64,000 bases of DNA from Luteimonas sp. MC1750 (GTDB lineage Bacteria > Pseudomonadota > Gammaproteobacteria > Xanthomonadales > Xanthomonadaceae): NCBI RefSeq assembly GCF_016615955.1, contig NZ_CP067113.1:2852001-2916000 (forward strand). The letters are read 5' to 3'. Positions 11,051-22,574 of this stretch are shown here, in pieces; position 1 is the first letter of the stretch, and every line of letters begins with the position of its first letter. Both the position numbers and the translations under genes were made by a program. The notes under the pieces are model-generated. The model was not told where the DNA came from. It ran no database searches and saw only the letters and a program-made list of their open reading frames with translations.

Positions 11051-12421
11051 ATGACGACGAAACGACGCAATTCACGGCGACTGCTGGCGATCGCGGTGCT
11101 GGTCGCGCTGGCCGCGCCCGGCATGGCCTTCGCGCAGAGCGCGAAGGAACAGGAGCTGGAGGCACGCGTCGCCCAGCTCGAAGCGCAGATCCAGACCCTG
11201 CTGCAGGGGCAACAGCAGCAGCAGGAAAGCATCACCCAGACGCAGAGCCGGCTCGATCAGGTCCAGGTGGCGCAGCCGGCGGTCAAGCCGGTGCAGTCCA
11301 AGCCGATCCTGGCCAACCCGGAGGCGGTGTTCACCTACGGTGGCTTCATCAAGTTCGACGCCATGGTCACCGACACCAGCGACGGCGCGATCGCCGAGGG
11401 CTCCGCAGGCCGCCTGTTCTACGTGCCGAGCACGATCCCGGTCACCGCCAACGGCGCGGAGCCCGACAGCGACGCGTACACCGATGTCCACGCGGCGTTC
11501 TCGCGCTTCTGGTTCGCCGCCGACCACACCACCGAGGGTGGCGACAAGTTCCGCGCCTACATCGAGGCCGACATGTACGGCGGCGGCAGCGCGAACCTCG
11601 GCAACGAGGTCAACACCAACACCCACGGCATCACCCTGCGCCAGGCCTTCGTGAGCTGGAACAACTGGCTGGCCGGCCAGACCTGGTCCAACTTCCAGGA
11701 CGTGGCCGCGCTGCCGGAAGCCGTGGACTTCGTGGGCGTCACCGAAGGCACCACCTTCGTGCGCCAGGCGCAGCTCCGCTACACCAGCGGCCCGTTCTCG
11801 GTGGCGCTGGAGAACCCCCACACCACGGTCAGCAGCATCACCAGCGCCGCGCGCAACAACACCGGTGGCAGCGACACCCTGCCCGACCTGACCGCGCGCT
11901 ACGTGGCCAAGGGCGACTGGGGTCATTTCAGCGCCGCCGGCCTCGTGCGCCAGCTCAAGTCCGGGGACGAGACCGCCACCGGCGCCGCGATCAGCCTGTC
12001 CGGCCGGTTCAACATGGGCGCCAATGACGACATCCGCTGGATGGCCAACTACGGCAGCGGCATCGGCCGTTACCTGGGCTTCGGCCTGGGCGCCGACTCG
12101 GTGGTCGATGCCAACGGCAACCTGCACGCGCAGGACGGTGCCGGCGGCTTCGTCGCCTGGCGGCATGCGTTCAATGGCCAGCTGCGCAGCAACCTGATGT
12201 ATTCGGTGGCGGAGTTCGACAACGACCGCAGCCTCACGGGCTGGGGCCCGGGCAGTTTCGCCGCCACCGAACGTGCGCAGTCCTTCCACGCCAACCTGAT
12301 CTATTCGCCGTTTCCCAAGCTCGACATCGGCGCGGAGATCGGCTGGGGCCAGCGCGAGCTCGAGGACAGCCGCAAGGGTGACCTCAAGCGCATCCAGACC
12401 ACCGTCAAATACACCTTCTGA
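11051..12421 (+). CDS. DcaP-like trimeric outer-membrane porin
   Basis: A 456-residue protein with a signal peptide (hydrophobic LLAIAVLVALAAPGMAFAQ). A heptad-rich coiled coil rich in Gln and Glu follows (ELEARVAQLEAQIQTLLQ, with polyglutamine). The beta-barrel region starts at TYGGFIKFDAMV and ends with the aromatic YTF-COOH typical of outer-membrane proteins. DcaP porins of Acinetobacter and relatives carry small carboxylates. Position ahead of the symporter pair suggests it is the outer-membrane route for acetate or another carboxylate; that is inference. Confidence 0.85.
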   Translation: MTTKRRNSRRLLAIAVLVALAAPGMAFAQSAKEQELEARVAQLEAQIQTLLQGQQQQQESITQTQSRLDQVQVAQPAVKPVQSKPILANPEAVFTYGGFIKFDAMVTDTSDGAIAEGSAGRLFYVPSTIPVTANGAEPDSDAYTDVHAAFSRFWFAADHTTEGGDKFRAYIEADMYGGGSANLGNEVNTNTHGITLRQAFVSWNNWLAGQTWSNFQDVAALPEAVDFVGVTEGTTFVRQAQLRYTSGPFSVALENPHTTVSSITSAARNNTGGSDTLPDLTARYVAKGDWGHFSAAGLVRQLKSGDETATGAAISLSGRFNMGANDDIRWMANYGSGIGRYLGFGLGADSVVDANGNLHAQDGAGGFVAWRHAFNGQLRSNLMYSVAEFDNDRSLTGWGPGSFAATERAQSFHANLIYSPFPKLDIGAEIGWGQRELEDSRKGDLKRIQTTVKYTF

Positions 12422-12447
12422 CCACCGCATAGGGGGCTGAGAAAAAC

Positions 12448-12708
12448 ATGTCCGAGAAATCACCACAGAACTACTGGAAGGCAAACCTGCGGATCATCTT
12501 CATCTGCATGGGGATCTGGGCGCTGGTGTCGTACGGGTTCGCCATCATCCTGCGCCCGCTGCTCGCGGGCATCCGCATCGGCGGCACCGACCTGGGCTTC
12601 TGGTTCGCGCAGCAGGGCTCGATCCTGACCTTCATCGCGCTGATCGCCTACTACACCTGGTACATGAACCGGCTCGATCGCGAGTACGACGTGCACGAAG
12701 AAGACTAA
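12448..12708 (+). CDS. DUF4212 small subunit of sodium:solute symporter
   Basis: An 86-residue membrane protein with two predicted helices (LRIIFICMGIWALVSYGF and LTFIALIAYYTWYMNRLD) separated by GGTDLGFWFAQQGS, the family signature. It lies 12 bp ahead of the large subunit. The pair matches the VC_2704/VC_2705-type two-component symporters, in which a small two-helix protein accompanies the SLC5 carrier. Confidence 0.9.
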   Translation: MSEKSPQNYWKANLRIIFICMGIWALVSYGFAIILRPLLAGIRIGGTDLGFWFAQQGSILTFIALIAYYTWYMNRLDREYDVHEED

Positions 12709-12720
12709 GGGACCCATTCC

Positions 12721-14496
<1,776 letters not shown>

Positions 14497-14517
14497 GTCC
14501 GATGCAGTCGTGACAAC

Positions 14518-14549
14518 GCGGCCCGCTCCCGGCGACGGGGGCGGGCCGC
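14518..14549 (+). terminator. GC-rich hairpin after the symporter gene
   Basis: The arms GCGGCCCGCTCCCG and CGGGGGCGGGCCGC pair around GCGA with one G:T pair, starting about 20 bp after the symporter stop. The downstream bases (TCTGCTT) are only weakly T-rich, so termination strength is uncertain. Confidence 0.55.
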
Positions 14550-14630
14550 TCTGCTTGGCGGGACACGCGGTGCGCCCGGCCCTGACTACAATCGACCTTC
14601 TTCCAAACGCCAACGCATCGGGGAGCGTCC

Positions 14631-15149
14631 ATGCTGCTGGAGTTCATCGCCATCATCGCCGCGGGCTTCGGCCTGGCCGGCATCGCGCTTTCCGTCAACA
14701 TCGCCACGCGCAGGCGCCTGCCGCAGTGGATCGTTCCTGCAGCAGCGGGAGCCGGCATGCTGCTGATGGCGATCTGGCTGGAGTACTCGTGGCTCGAGCG
14801 CACCACCGGCACCTTCCCTGAGAGCGTGCAGGTGGCCTCGACCAACCAGGTTCGCTCGTGGTACCGGCCCTGGACCTACGTGGTGCCCCTGACCAATCGC
14901 CTGATCGCGGTCGACCACCGCTTCGACCGCCACCATGCGGATGCCCCTGGACAGGTGCTGACGCGCGTCATCCTTGCCGGGCGCTGGGAGCCGATGCGGC
15001 AGTACGGCGTGGTGTTCGACTGCACGGCGCATCGCCGCGCGGACCTGCTCGACCAGGTCGAGCTCGGTACCGACGGCAGCCTGGAAAATGCCAACTGGCT
15101 GCAACTCTCAGCCGACGACCCGGTGCTGCGCAACGCCTGCGGCAACTGA
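14631..15149 (+). CDS. hypothetical membrane protein
   Basis: A 172-residue protein with two N-terminal hydrophobic helices (residues about 3-24 and 34-54, the latter containing PAAAGAGMLLMAIWLEYSW). A soluble, probably periplasmic, domain follows with LTNRLIAVDHRFDRH and one cysteine near each end of its last third (VVFDCTAHRR, LRNACGN). I do not recognise the family. It stands alone between the symporter and the antiporter genes. Start and frame look sound: GGGGAGC precedes the ATG. Confidence 0.7.
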   Translation: MLLEFIAIIAAGFGLAGIALSVNIATRRRLPQWIVPAAAGAGMLLMAIWLEYSWLERTTGTFPESVQVASTNQVRSWYRPWTYVVPLTNRLIAVDHRFDRHHADAPGQVLTRVILAGRWEPMRQYGVVFDCTAHRRADLLDQVELGTDGSLENANWLQLSADDPVLRNACGN

Positions 15150-15224
15150 CGGCCCGACGCTCTGCCGCCAGCACAGCGCCACGGTCGGAATACGCGAAGG
15201 TGGCAGGATGGCCGGGTTCAAGCG

Positions 15225-16484
15225 CTAGAGCCAGCGCAGCGCCACGATCGCGACCAGCGTCGGGGGCAGCGCCGCGAGCAGCAGTCCGAGCGGATGCACG
15301 GTCTGCTCCTTGAAATGCCGGCGCACGATCGACATGCCGGCCGGGTTGGGCGCGTTCGCGATCACCGTCAAGCCGCCACCCGCCACCGCCCCGGCCACCA
15401 GCATGTACTTGAATTCATCGCTCAGGCCTTCCACCAGCGACCCGAGGTAGGTCAGCGCGGCGTTGTCGGTGATGGCGGTGAGGGCCGTCGCCCCGAAGAA
15501 CACCGCGTCCGTGCTCATGTCCATCAGCAGCGGCTGCAGCCACCAGCGCTGCTGGCCACCCAGCACCACCAGGCCGGCGAGGAAGAACGCCACCAGCAGG
15601 CCTTCGCGCAGGATCAGGCGGTCCTGGAAGCGCTTGTAGGCCGTGGCCACGCCCATGAACAGCAGGAAGATCCCCATGAACATCGCCGGGTGGTGCGCGA
15701 ACACCACCAGGCCCACGAGGAAGACCACGTGCAGCGCCACGACCCAGGGCGGCATCGCGTCCGGCCGCGTGCCGGCTTCCCCGGTCTTCAGGGTCCCGAG
15801 TTCCTTCCGGAACACGAACACCACCAGGGCCGCGTTCACCACCACCGCCAGCGCGGCCTTCCAGCCGAAGTGGGTCAGCATGAAGGCGAGGTCCCAGTTC
15901 CACTTGCCGGCCACCATCAACACCGGCGGTGCCGCGAACGGCGTCAGCACGCCGCCGATCGAGATGTTGACGAACAGCGTCCCCAGCAGCGCGTAGCGCG
16001 CACGCGTCGAGATGTCCGCCACGTAGACGCGACGGGACAGCAGCATCGCCGCCAGCGTCATCGCCGCCGGCTCGGTGATGAACGAACCCAGCAGGGGCAC
16101 CAGCGCGAGCACGCTGAAGCAGAACTCCAGGCCGTTGCGCCAGGGCAGCAGCCTGGCCAGGCCGTCCACCAGGTGGGTGGCGAGCCAGAGGATCGGCCGC
16201 GTGCCCGCGATCACCATGATCGCGAACACGAACATCGGCTCGGTGAAGTTGCGCGACTCCACGTAGGCGGTGGCCTGCGACGGCCCCACGAGCGCCATCA
16301 TCACCACGATGAAGAGCATGGCCCAGGCGCCGAATACGACCTCCACCTCGGCCAGCAGGTGCCAGATGCCGGAATGCGCGGGCTGGCGATCGGCCAGGCG
16401 CTGGAAATACTTGGTGCTGAAGGTGTGGGCCACGGCGAGTGCGAACAGCACGGTGGCCACGAGTTCGATCGGCGTCGCGTTCAC
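15225..16484 (-). CDS. putative Na+/H+ antiporter (PF07399-type)
   Basis: A 419-residue integral membrane protein with about 11 helices. It has the motifs LLGSFITEPAAMTLAAMLL, VNISIGGVLTPFAAPPVLMV and the C-terminal ALTAITDNAALTYLGSLV and VIANAPNPAG, which resemble the ion-transporter superfamily containing NhaD/ArsB. Substrate specificity cannot be read from sequence. It is monocistronic on the minus strand. Confidence 0.8.
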   Translation of the reverse strand: MNATPIELVATVLFALAVAHTFSTKYFQRLADRQPAHSGIWHLLAEVEVVFGAWAMLFIVVMMALVGPSQATAYVESRNFTEPMFVFAIMVIAGTRPILWLATHLVDGLARLLPWRNGLEFCFSVLALVPLLGSFITEPAAMTLAAMLLSRRVYVADISTRARYALLGTLFVNISIGGVLTPFAAPPVLMVAGKWNWDLAFMLTHFGWKAALAVVVNAALVVFVFRKELGTLKTGEAGTRPDAMPPWVVALHVVFLVGLVVFAHHPAMFMGIFLLFMGVATAYKRFQDRLILREGLLVAFFLAGLVVLGGQQRWWLQPLLMDMSTDAVFFGATALTAITDNAALTYLGSLVEGLSDEFKYMLVAGAVAGGGLTVIANAPNPAGMSIVRRHFKEQTVHPLGLLLAALPPTLVAIVALRWL

Positions 16485-16576
16485 GGTCCGTCAGCTCCCC
16501 TGGGACGTTCCGACATCCTAGCCATCCCGGCCACCCCGTGCCCCGGCCTGCGACCAAGGTCGCGACCCGTGTGGCG

Positions 16577-16918
16577 CTAGCGCGGAGGTGCGGCGAGTTC
16601 CCTGGCGTCGAGCCAGCCGTCTCCGTTCGCGTCCTGCCTGCCGAACCGTTCGGCAAGGCGGGCGAGGTGGACCGCGCGCGGCAGCGGGGGCCCCTTGCCG
16701 CCGGGTTGCTCATGCGCCGCCAGGACGCCATCGCCATCGCGGTCCATGCCGTCGAAGGCATAGCTCATCCACGCCTGGTACTCGCCCAGTGAAACGCGAC
16801 CGTCTCCGTCGCCGTCCATGCGCGCGAGGTAGTCGGCGGTGGCCATCACCTGGGCCGGCGAAGGCAGCGGCAGTGCCGCCACGAGCACGATGCAGCCGGC
16901 GAGCACCCGCGCGCGCAT
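16577..16918 (-). CDS. secreted EF-hand calcium-binding protein
   Basis: A 113-residue protein with an N-terminal signal peptide (LAGCIVLVAALPLPSPAQ). It has three EF-hand-like loops: DGDGDGRVSLGEY, DRDGDGVLAAHE and DANGDGWLDARE. The Asp/Asn spacing D-x-D-x-D/N-G fits calcium ligands. It probably acts in the periplasm. It lies 3 bp downstream of the desaturase gene on the same strand, so they may share a transcript, though a functional link is not obvious. Confidence 0.8.
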   Translation of the reverse strand: MRARVLAGCIVLVAALPLPSPAQVMATADYLARMDGDGDGRVSLGEYQAWMSYAFDGMDRDGDGVLAAHEQPGGKGPPLPRAVHLARLAERFGRQDANGDGWLDARELAAPPR

Positions 16919-16921
16919 GCC

Positions 16922-18130
16922 TCAGCCGCGCGCGGGCTGCAGCGAGTAACCCTTCAGCCGCGCGGCATAGTCCTGCAGCGCGCGGATGCCGCTGGCCTCG
17001 GCCTCGCGGCACCAGGCCTGCAGGTTGGCCAGCGATTCGGCCGCGTCGTGGCTGCGGGTTTCGAGCACGGCCGCCAGGCGCGCGCGGTACTCGACCACGG
17101 TGCGGATGCGCGGGCGCTGCTCGACCCAGTCGCGCAGCTGTTCGCGGGCGTCGGGATTGAGCCAGCGGCCGTCGTCGACCAGGCCGCGGCGGAGCTTGCG
17201 CGGCAGCAGGGCGCGCAGCCGCGCGCCGGCCGCCGCCGCCTCTTCGCGCAGGGCGGGCTTGAGCACGCGCCGCTGGTAATCGGTCATCGCCTGGAAGCGC
17301 AGCGCCAGCAGTGCCTTCAGCGTGTCGCCGTCGGGCACGTGGATGTTCGGACGGACGTCGAGCGACGGCGCCACGCGCAGCACCTTGGCCAGGCCCACGG
17401 CCTGCAGGCCCTTGATCACCGCCCAGCCAATGTCGAACTCCCAGCGGCGCAGGGCGAACTTGGCCGAGCTCGGGAAGGCGTGGTGGTTGTTGTGCAGCTC
17501 TTCGCCGCCGATCCACACCGCCCAGGGGCTGAGGTTGGTGGCGGTGTCGGTGGTCTCGAAGTTGCGGTAGCCCCACCAGTGGCCCAGGCCATTGACCACG
17601 CCCGCGGCCCAGAACGGGATCCACAGCATCTGGATGGCCCAGATCGCCACGCCCGCGGCGCCGAACAGGCTGAAGTTGATCGCCAGCATCAGCACCGGGC
17701 CGAGGTTGGCATGCGGGGTGTAGAGCGTGCGCTCGATCCAGTCGTCGGGCGTGCCGCGGCCGTACTGCTCCATGTCGGCGCGGTTGGCGCGGGCTTCGCG
17801 GTACAGCTCCGCGCCCTTCCAGAAGACCTCCTTGATGCCCTTGTGCATGGGGCTGTGCGGGTCTTCCTCGGTCTCGCAGCGCGCGTGGTGCTTGCGGTGG
17901 ATGGCCACCCATTCCTTGGTGATCATCGACGTGGTGAGCCAGCACCAGAAGCGGAAGAAGTGGGACACCACCGGGTGGAAGTCGACGCCGCGATGGGTCT
18001 GGCTGCGGTGCAGGTACAGCGTCACGGTGAAGATGGTGAGCTGCGTGACCACCAGCAAATAGGCCAACAGGCCCCAGAAACCGGACTGGACGAGGCCGCC
18101 GGCAAGGAAGTCGAGCAGGGAAGCGAGCAT
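16922..18130 (-). CDS. acyl-CoA / fatty acid delta-9-type desaturase
   Basis: A 402-residue membrane di-iron enzyme introducing a double bond into saturated acyl chains. It has all three histidine boxes: HRSQTH, HRKHH (in [21 protein letters not shown]) and HNNHH (in [14 protein letters not shown]). Hydrophobic helices precede and separate them. The C-terminal 130 residues are a charged helical extension, longer than in classical SCD-type enzymes. The family controls membrane fluidity; regulation is not visible here. Confidence 0.93.
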   Translation of the reverse strand: MLASLLDFLAGGLVQSGFWGLLAYLLVVTQLTIFTVTLYLHRSQTHRGVDFHPVVSHFFRFWCWLTTSMITKEWVAIHRKHHARCETEEDPHSPMHKGIKEVFWKGAELYREARANRADMEQYGRGTPDDWIERTLYTPHANLGPVLMLAINFSLFGAAGVAIWAIQMLWIPFWAAGVVNGLGHWWGYRNFETTDTATNLSPWAVWIGGEELHNNHHAFPSSAKFALRRWEFDIGWAVIKGLQAVGLAKVLRVAPSLDVRPNIHVPDGDTLKALLALRFQAMTDYQRRVLKPALREEAAAAGARLRALLPRKLRRGLVDDGRWLNPDAREQLRDWVEQRPRIRTVVEYRARLAAVLETRSHDAAESLANLQAWCREAEASGIRALQDYAARLKGYSLQPARG

Positions 18131-18272
18131 GGCGTGGACAGTTGTGCGGGAATTCGACCGTCATCATGGAATGCGCCTGCGTCGATTGCCACCCCGCGCC
18201 CGCACATCGCGCGCGGTCGTTCACGAAGGTGTGCGGCTTGCGACCGCGGGCGGCCGCCCCCACGCTCGGCAC

Positions 18273-19097
18273 ATGCCCGAACTGCCCGAAGTCGAGACCA
18301 CCCGCCGCGGCCTGGCGCCCCACCTCGAGGGCGCCCGCGTGGAGCGGGTGCTGCTGCGCCGCCCCGACCTGCGCTGGCCGATCCCGCCCGAGGTCGTCGA
18401 CCGGCTCCCGGGGCAGCGCATCGACGCCGTGCGCCGCCGCGCCAAGTACCTGCTGCTGGACACCGACGCCGGCAGCGCCCTGCTGCACCTGGGGATGTCG
18501 GGCAGCCTGCGCGTGCTGCCGGCCGACGCCCCGCCGCGGCTCCATGACCACGTGGACATCGCGCTGGCGGCCCGCGATGGCGTGGAACGCGTGCTCCGCC
18601 TCAACGACCCGAGACGCTTCGGCTGCCTGCTCTGGCAGCCTCCCGGCGAGGACCATCCGCTCCTTGCCGGACTGGGACCCGAGCCGCTGGGCGACACCTT
18701 CGACGGCGACCACCTGTTCAGGCTGAGCCGCGGCCGCCGTGGGCCGGTCAAGGCCTTCCTCATGGACCAGCGGGTGGTGGTGGGCGTGGGCAACATCTAT
18801 GTCGCCGAAGCGCTGTTCGCCGCCGGCGTCTCGCCGCTGCGCGCCGCGGGCAAGGTCTCGCGCGAGCGCTACGCGCGCATCGCCGACGAGATCCGCGCCG
18901 TGCTGGCGCGCGCGATCACCCGCGGCGGGACCACCCTGCGCGACTTCCTCGCGCCGGACGGCGCCCCCGGCTACTTCGAACAGGAGCTCTCGGCCTATGG
19001 CCGGGGCGGCGAGCCCTGCCCGCGCTGCGGGCGGCCGATGCGCCAGGCGATGGTGGCCCAGCGGGCCACGGTCTGGTGCGGAACCTGCCAGCGCTGA
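18273..19097 (+). CDS. mutM: formamidopyrimidine-DNA glycosylase (Fpg)
   Basis: A 274-residue base-excision repair enzyme removing 8-oxoguanine and cleaving the abasic site. The mature N-terminus [13 protein letters not shown] gives catalytic Pro2 and Glu3. A conserved Lys lies in RRRAKYLLL. The helix-two-turn-helix includes [19 protein letters not shown]. The C-terminal zinc finger is [10 protein letters not shown]...WCGTCQR. The frame is open upstream, but ATG at 18273 gives the invariant MPELPEVE start. Confidence 0.97.
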   Translation: MPELPEVETTRRGLAPHLEGARVERVLLRRPDLRWPIPPEVVDRLPGQRIDAVRRRAKYLLLDTDAGSALLHLGMSGSLRVLPADAPPRLHDHVDIALAARDGVERVLRLNDPRRFGCLLWQPPGEDHPLLAGLGPEPLGDTFDGDHLFRLSRGRRGPVKAFLMDQRVVVGVGNIYVAEALFAAGVSPLRAAGKVSRERYARIADEIRAVLARAITRGGTTLRDFLAPDGAPGYFEQELSAYGRGGEPCPRCGRPMRQAMVAQRATVWCGTCQR

Positions 19098-19133
19098 GCG
19101 CAGGCGCTATGATCGGCCCTCGAGGGGAGTGCC

Positions 19134-19697
19134 ATGGCCGGAACCGCTGAGATCACCCTGTTGCTGGATGCCGCCCGCGGCGGGGACCGCGGCGCGCTCG
19201 ACAGCGTGCTGGCCACGCTCTACCAGGAACTGCACAGCATGGCGCGGCGCCAGCTGGCGGGGCAGTACGGCCAGACGCTGGATGCCACCGCGCTGGTGCA
19301 CGAGGCCTATCTCAAGCTGATCGGCCGGCGCGAGGCCCAGTTCGACGACCGCGCGCACTTCTTCGCCTATGCCGCCTCGGCCATGCGCAGCGTCGTGGTC
19401 GACTACGCGCGCCAGCGCATGGCGCAGAAGCGCGGCGGCGACCTGCATCGCGTCACCGACCTGCCCGAGGACATCGAGGGCGGCCTGCGCCTGGACGAGG
19501 ACATGCTGGCGCTGGACGTCGCGCTCACGCGGCTGGCCGCCGTCGACCAGCGGCTCGCCCGCGTGGTCGAGCTGCGCTACTTCGCCGGCCTGTCCGAGGT
19601 CGAGATCGCCGAGCTGCTCGACCGCTCGGAGCGCAGCATCCGCCGTGACTGGCAGAAGGCGCGGCTGTACCTGCTCGCGTCGCTGAAGTCGGACTGA
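19134..19697 (+). CDS. ECF-type RNA polymerase sigma factor
   Basis: A 187-residue sigma-70-family protein of the subgroup paired with Ser/Thr kinases. Region 2 includes LDATALVHEAYLKLIGRRE and FFAYAASAMRSVVVDYARQR. Region 4 includes LARVVELRYFAGLSEVEIAE and LDRSERSIRRDWQKARLYL. It precedes, by 24 bp, a kinase-TPR gene. That genomic pairing is widespread in Xanthomonadaceae, and the kinase is thought to regulate the sigma factor. Its regulon is unknown. Confidence 0.9.
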   Translation: MAGTAEITLLLDAARGGDRGALDSVLATLYQELHSMARRQLAGQYGQTLDATALVHEAYLKLIGRREAQFDDRAHFFAYAASAMRSVVVDYARQRMAQKRGGDLHRVTDLPEDIEGGLRLDEDMLALDVALTRLAAVDQRLARVVELRYFAGLSEVEIAELLDRSERSIRRDWQKARLYLLASLKSD

Positions 19698-19721
19698 CGG
19701 GCCGCCGGCCAGCGCGCGGCC

Positions 19722-22562
19722 ATGGATCCGGACCGCTGGCAACGCCTGTCCCCGCTGCTCGACGCCCTGCTCGAGCTCGAGCCCGGCCCGCGCACGCAGC
19801 GCCTGGCCGCGCTGAGGAGCGAAGACCCGACGCTCGCCGGTGAGCTGGAAAGCCTGCTCGAACTCGAGGAGGGCCAGGAGGACTTCCTGTCCGAGCCGGT
19901 GGTCTCGCAGCTGCCGCTGGCGCGCGCCCACGCGGTCATCGGGCCCTACCGGCTGGAGCGCCTGATCGGCGAGGGCGGCATGGGCCAGGTCTGGCTGGCC
20001 AGCCGCGCCGACGGCCTGTACGAGCGCCGGGTGGCGCTGAAGCTGCTGCGCCCGGGCCTGGCCGATCCGAACCTGCGGCTGCGCTTCACCCGCGAGCGGC
20101 AGATCCTGGCGCGGCTCGAACACGCCCACATCGCCCGCCTGCTCGATGCCGGCATCAGCAGCGACCAGCAGCCCTACCTGGCGCTGGACTACGTCGACGG
20201 CGAGCCGATCACCGACTGGTGCCGCCTGCGCGAGCCGACCGTGGAGGCCCGGCTGCGCCTGTTCCTGCAGGTCTGCGAGGCGGTCAGCCACGCGCACGCC
20301 AACCTGATCGTGCACCGCGACCTCAAGCCCTCGAACATCCTGGTGACCCCGCTCGACGAGGTGCGCCTGCTCGACTTCGGCATCGCCAAGCTGCTGGACA
20401 CGCCCGACGTCGGCAGCGAGGGCACCCGCACCGACGTGCGCGCCTTCACCCTGCACTACGCCGCGCCCGAGCAGGTGCGCGGCGAGCCGGTCACCACGAT
20501 GACCGACATCTATTCGCTGGGCGTGGTGCTGTACGAGATGCTGGCCGGCTGCAAGCCCTACCGGCCGCGCCGCCGCAGCGACGCCGAGTGGGAGGAGGCG
20601 ATCCTCAGCGCCGAACCGATGCGGCCCTCGCTGGCGCTGCAGCGCGGCGACGCGGCGACCGACGAGGCCGGCAGCGGGGCCGCCCCGACGCGGCCCGCGG
20701 CGCAGCTGCGGCGCGAGGCCCGCCGGATCGCCGGGGACCTCGACAACATCGTGCTCAAGGCGATGTCCAAGGCCCCCGAGCTGCGCTATTCGTCGGTCGA
20801 GGCGCTGTCGCAGGACATCCGCCGCCACCTCGACGGCAAGCCGGTGCGCGCGCGGCCCCAGGCGCTGTCCTACCGCGTGCGCAAGTACGTCGCGCGCCAC
20901 CGCTGGGCGCTCGGCACCGGGGCGGCGATCGTCGTGGTCCTGGTGGCCGCCCTGGCGATGGTGCTGTGGCAGGCGCAGCAGGCGGTCCAGCAGGCCGCGC
21001 GCGCCCGCGCGCTGCAGAACTTCATGGTCGGCCTGTTCGAGAACGCGGGCAGCACGCCCGGCGGCGCGCCGCTCGACATCCGCCGCCTGCTCGAGGAAGG
21101 CGTGCGCCGCGGCGAACTGGAACTCGCCCAGCAGCCGGTGGCGCTGGCCGAACTGCTGGGCGTGATCGCGCGCCTGCGCGCCGGGCTCGGCGACTACGCC
21201 CAGGCCCTGGCCCTGCAGCAGCGCCAGGGCACGGTGATCGCCGGCATCGAATCGCCGCCGCCCGGGCTGCGCCTGCAGGCGGCGACCGACATCGGCCGCA
21301 CCCGCCGCCTGCTCGGACAGGCCGGGGCCTGCAGCGCGGCAATGCAGCCGCTGCTGCCGCTGGCGCTGCGCGAACAGGAGCGCCTTCCGGCGGTGGTCGC
21401 GGACTTCCATGGGCAGCTGGCCCGCTGCCAGCGCGACGAGGGCGGGTTCGATGCCGCGCGCGCGGGTTTCCAGCGTGCGCTGGCGATCCGCCGCTCGATC
21501 CCCCAGCACGAGGCCGACGTGGTCGAAAGCCTGGTCGACCTGGCCGTGCTGCGCGCGGCCACCGGCGACAGCGTGCTCGCCCTGCGCGAGCAGCACGTCG
21601 CCCTGGGCCTGCTGCGCCGGAACGTCGGCGCGCGGCACCCGCTGGCGATCGACATCCTGCGCGCCACCTGCTCGCTGCACCGCGAGCTCGGCGACCTGCG
21701 CGCCGCCGAGGCCGACTGCCGCGAAGCGCTCGACCTCGCGCTCGAGATCCGCGGCGCCCAGCACCACGCCACCGTCGACGTGCGCCGCCAGCTGGCCGCG
21801 CTGCTGGTCGACGACGGACGCCTGGGCGAAGCCGAGGTGGTGTTCCGCGACGCCCACGCCTGGCTGCTGGCCCGCCTGGGCAGCCGGCACAGCGACGTCG
21901 CCCGCAACGCCAACAGCCTGGCGATCGTGGCCTGGGAGCGCGGTGATTTCGACGGCGCGCTCTCGGGCCTGCGCGAGGCCAATGCGATCTGGCGCGAGCG
22001 CGGCGCCGCCACCCTGCTCGCCGCCGGGCTGTTCAACGAGGCCATGGTCCTGCACGAGCTCGGCGACCAGGCGCGCGCCGCCACGCTGCTGCAGGAATCG
22101 CTGCGCCTGCGCGCCGAACATTTCGGACGCGACCACGGCCTGGTCGGCGCGACCTTGCGCCTGCTGGGCGAGGTCGAAGCCGCGCGCGGGCGCGACGACG
22201 CGGCCCTGGCCGCGCTGCGCCGGGCGGTGGCGCTGACCAGCGCGTCCTACGGCGCGACCCACCCGGTGAGCCGGCGGGCGGAACTCGCGCTGGCCCAGCT
22301 GGAAGCGCGGCTCGGCACCGAGGGCGCGCTGGCCCGCCTGGACCAGCTCGCCGGCCTGGGCGAAGCCGATGCCGAACTGCGCAAGGTGGCCTGGCTGGCG
22401 CGCGCCAGCGCCGCCGCGCTGCGCTGCGACGGCCCGCGGCGCGCGGAGTCAATGGCCATCTTCACCGGCCTCGGCCAGCAGGTGCGGATGGCGCGGCCCG
22501 AAGGCGGCTCGGTCGTGCGCGAGGTGGAGCGGTGGCAGCGACGCTGCGACGCGCCTCTGTAG
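19722..22562 (+). CDS. membrane Ser/Thr protein kinase with TPR region
   Basis: A 946-residue protein. The Hanks-type kinase domain covers residues about 75-370. It has a glycine loop (IGEGGMGQVW), catalytic Lys107 in VALKLLRP, Asp200 in HRDLKPSNIL, the DFG motif in LLDFGIAKLL, and APEQ. One transmembrane helix lies near residues 396-417 (AAIVVVLVAALAMVLW). The C-terminal half is alanine/arginine-rich helical tetratricopeptide-like repeats, many with the pattern ALxIRR/A. It is coupled to the ECF sigma factor gene upstream. The 3' end carries half of a repeat of the TGTAGGAGCGGCT family, overlapping the stop. Confidence 0.9.
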   Translation: MDPDRWQRLSPLLDALLELEPGPRTQRLAALRSEDPTLAGELESLLELEEGQEDFLSEPVVSQLPLARAHAVIGPYRLERLIGEGGMGQVWLASRADGLYERRVALKLLRPGLADPNLRLRFTRERQILARLEHAHIARLLDAGISSDQQPYLALDYVDGEPITDWCRLREPTVEARLRLFLQVCEAVSHAHANLIVHRDLKPSNILVTPLDEVRLLDFGIAKLLDTPDVGSEGTRTDVRAFTLHYAAPEQVRGEPVTTMTDIYSLGVVLYEMLAGCKPYRPRRRSDAEWEEAILSAEPMRPSLALQRGDAATDEAGSGAAPTRPAAQLRREARRIAGDLDNIVLKAMSKAPELRYSSVEALSQDIRRHLDGKPVRARPQALSYRVRKYVARHRWALGTGAAIVVVLVAALAMVLWQAQQAVQQAARARALQNFMVGLFENAGSTPGGAPLDIRRLLEEGVRRGELELAQQPVALAELLGVIARLRAGLGDYAQALALQQRQGTVIAGIESPPPGLRLQAATDIGRTRRLLGQAGACSAAMQPLLPLALREQERLPAVVADFHGQLARCQRDEGGFDAARAGFQRALAIRRSIPQHEADVVESLVDLAVLRAATGDSVLALREQHVALGLLRRNVGARHPLAIDILRATCSLHRELGDLRAAEADCREALDLALEIRGAQHHATVDVRRQLAALLVDDGRLGEAEVVFRDAHAWLLARLGSRHSDVARNANSLAIVAWERGDFDGALSGLREANAIWRERGAATLLAAGLFNEAMVLHELGDQARAATLLQESLRLRAEHFGRDHGLVGATLRLLGEVEAARGRDDAALAALRRAVALTSASYGATHPVSRRAELALAQLEARLGTEGALARLDQLAGLGEADAELRKVAWLARASAAALRCDGPRRAESMAIFTGLGQQVRMARPEGGSVVREVERWQRRCDAPL

Positions 22563-22574
22563 GAGCGGCTTCAG
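22557..22574 (+). repeat. half copy of the TGTAGGAGCGGC repeat
   Basis: CTGTAGGAGCGGCTTCAG sits across the stop codon of the kinase-TPR gene. There is no inverted partner, so it is a single arm of the REP-like family. Confidence 0.6.
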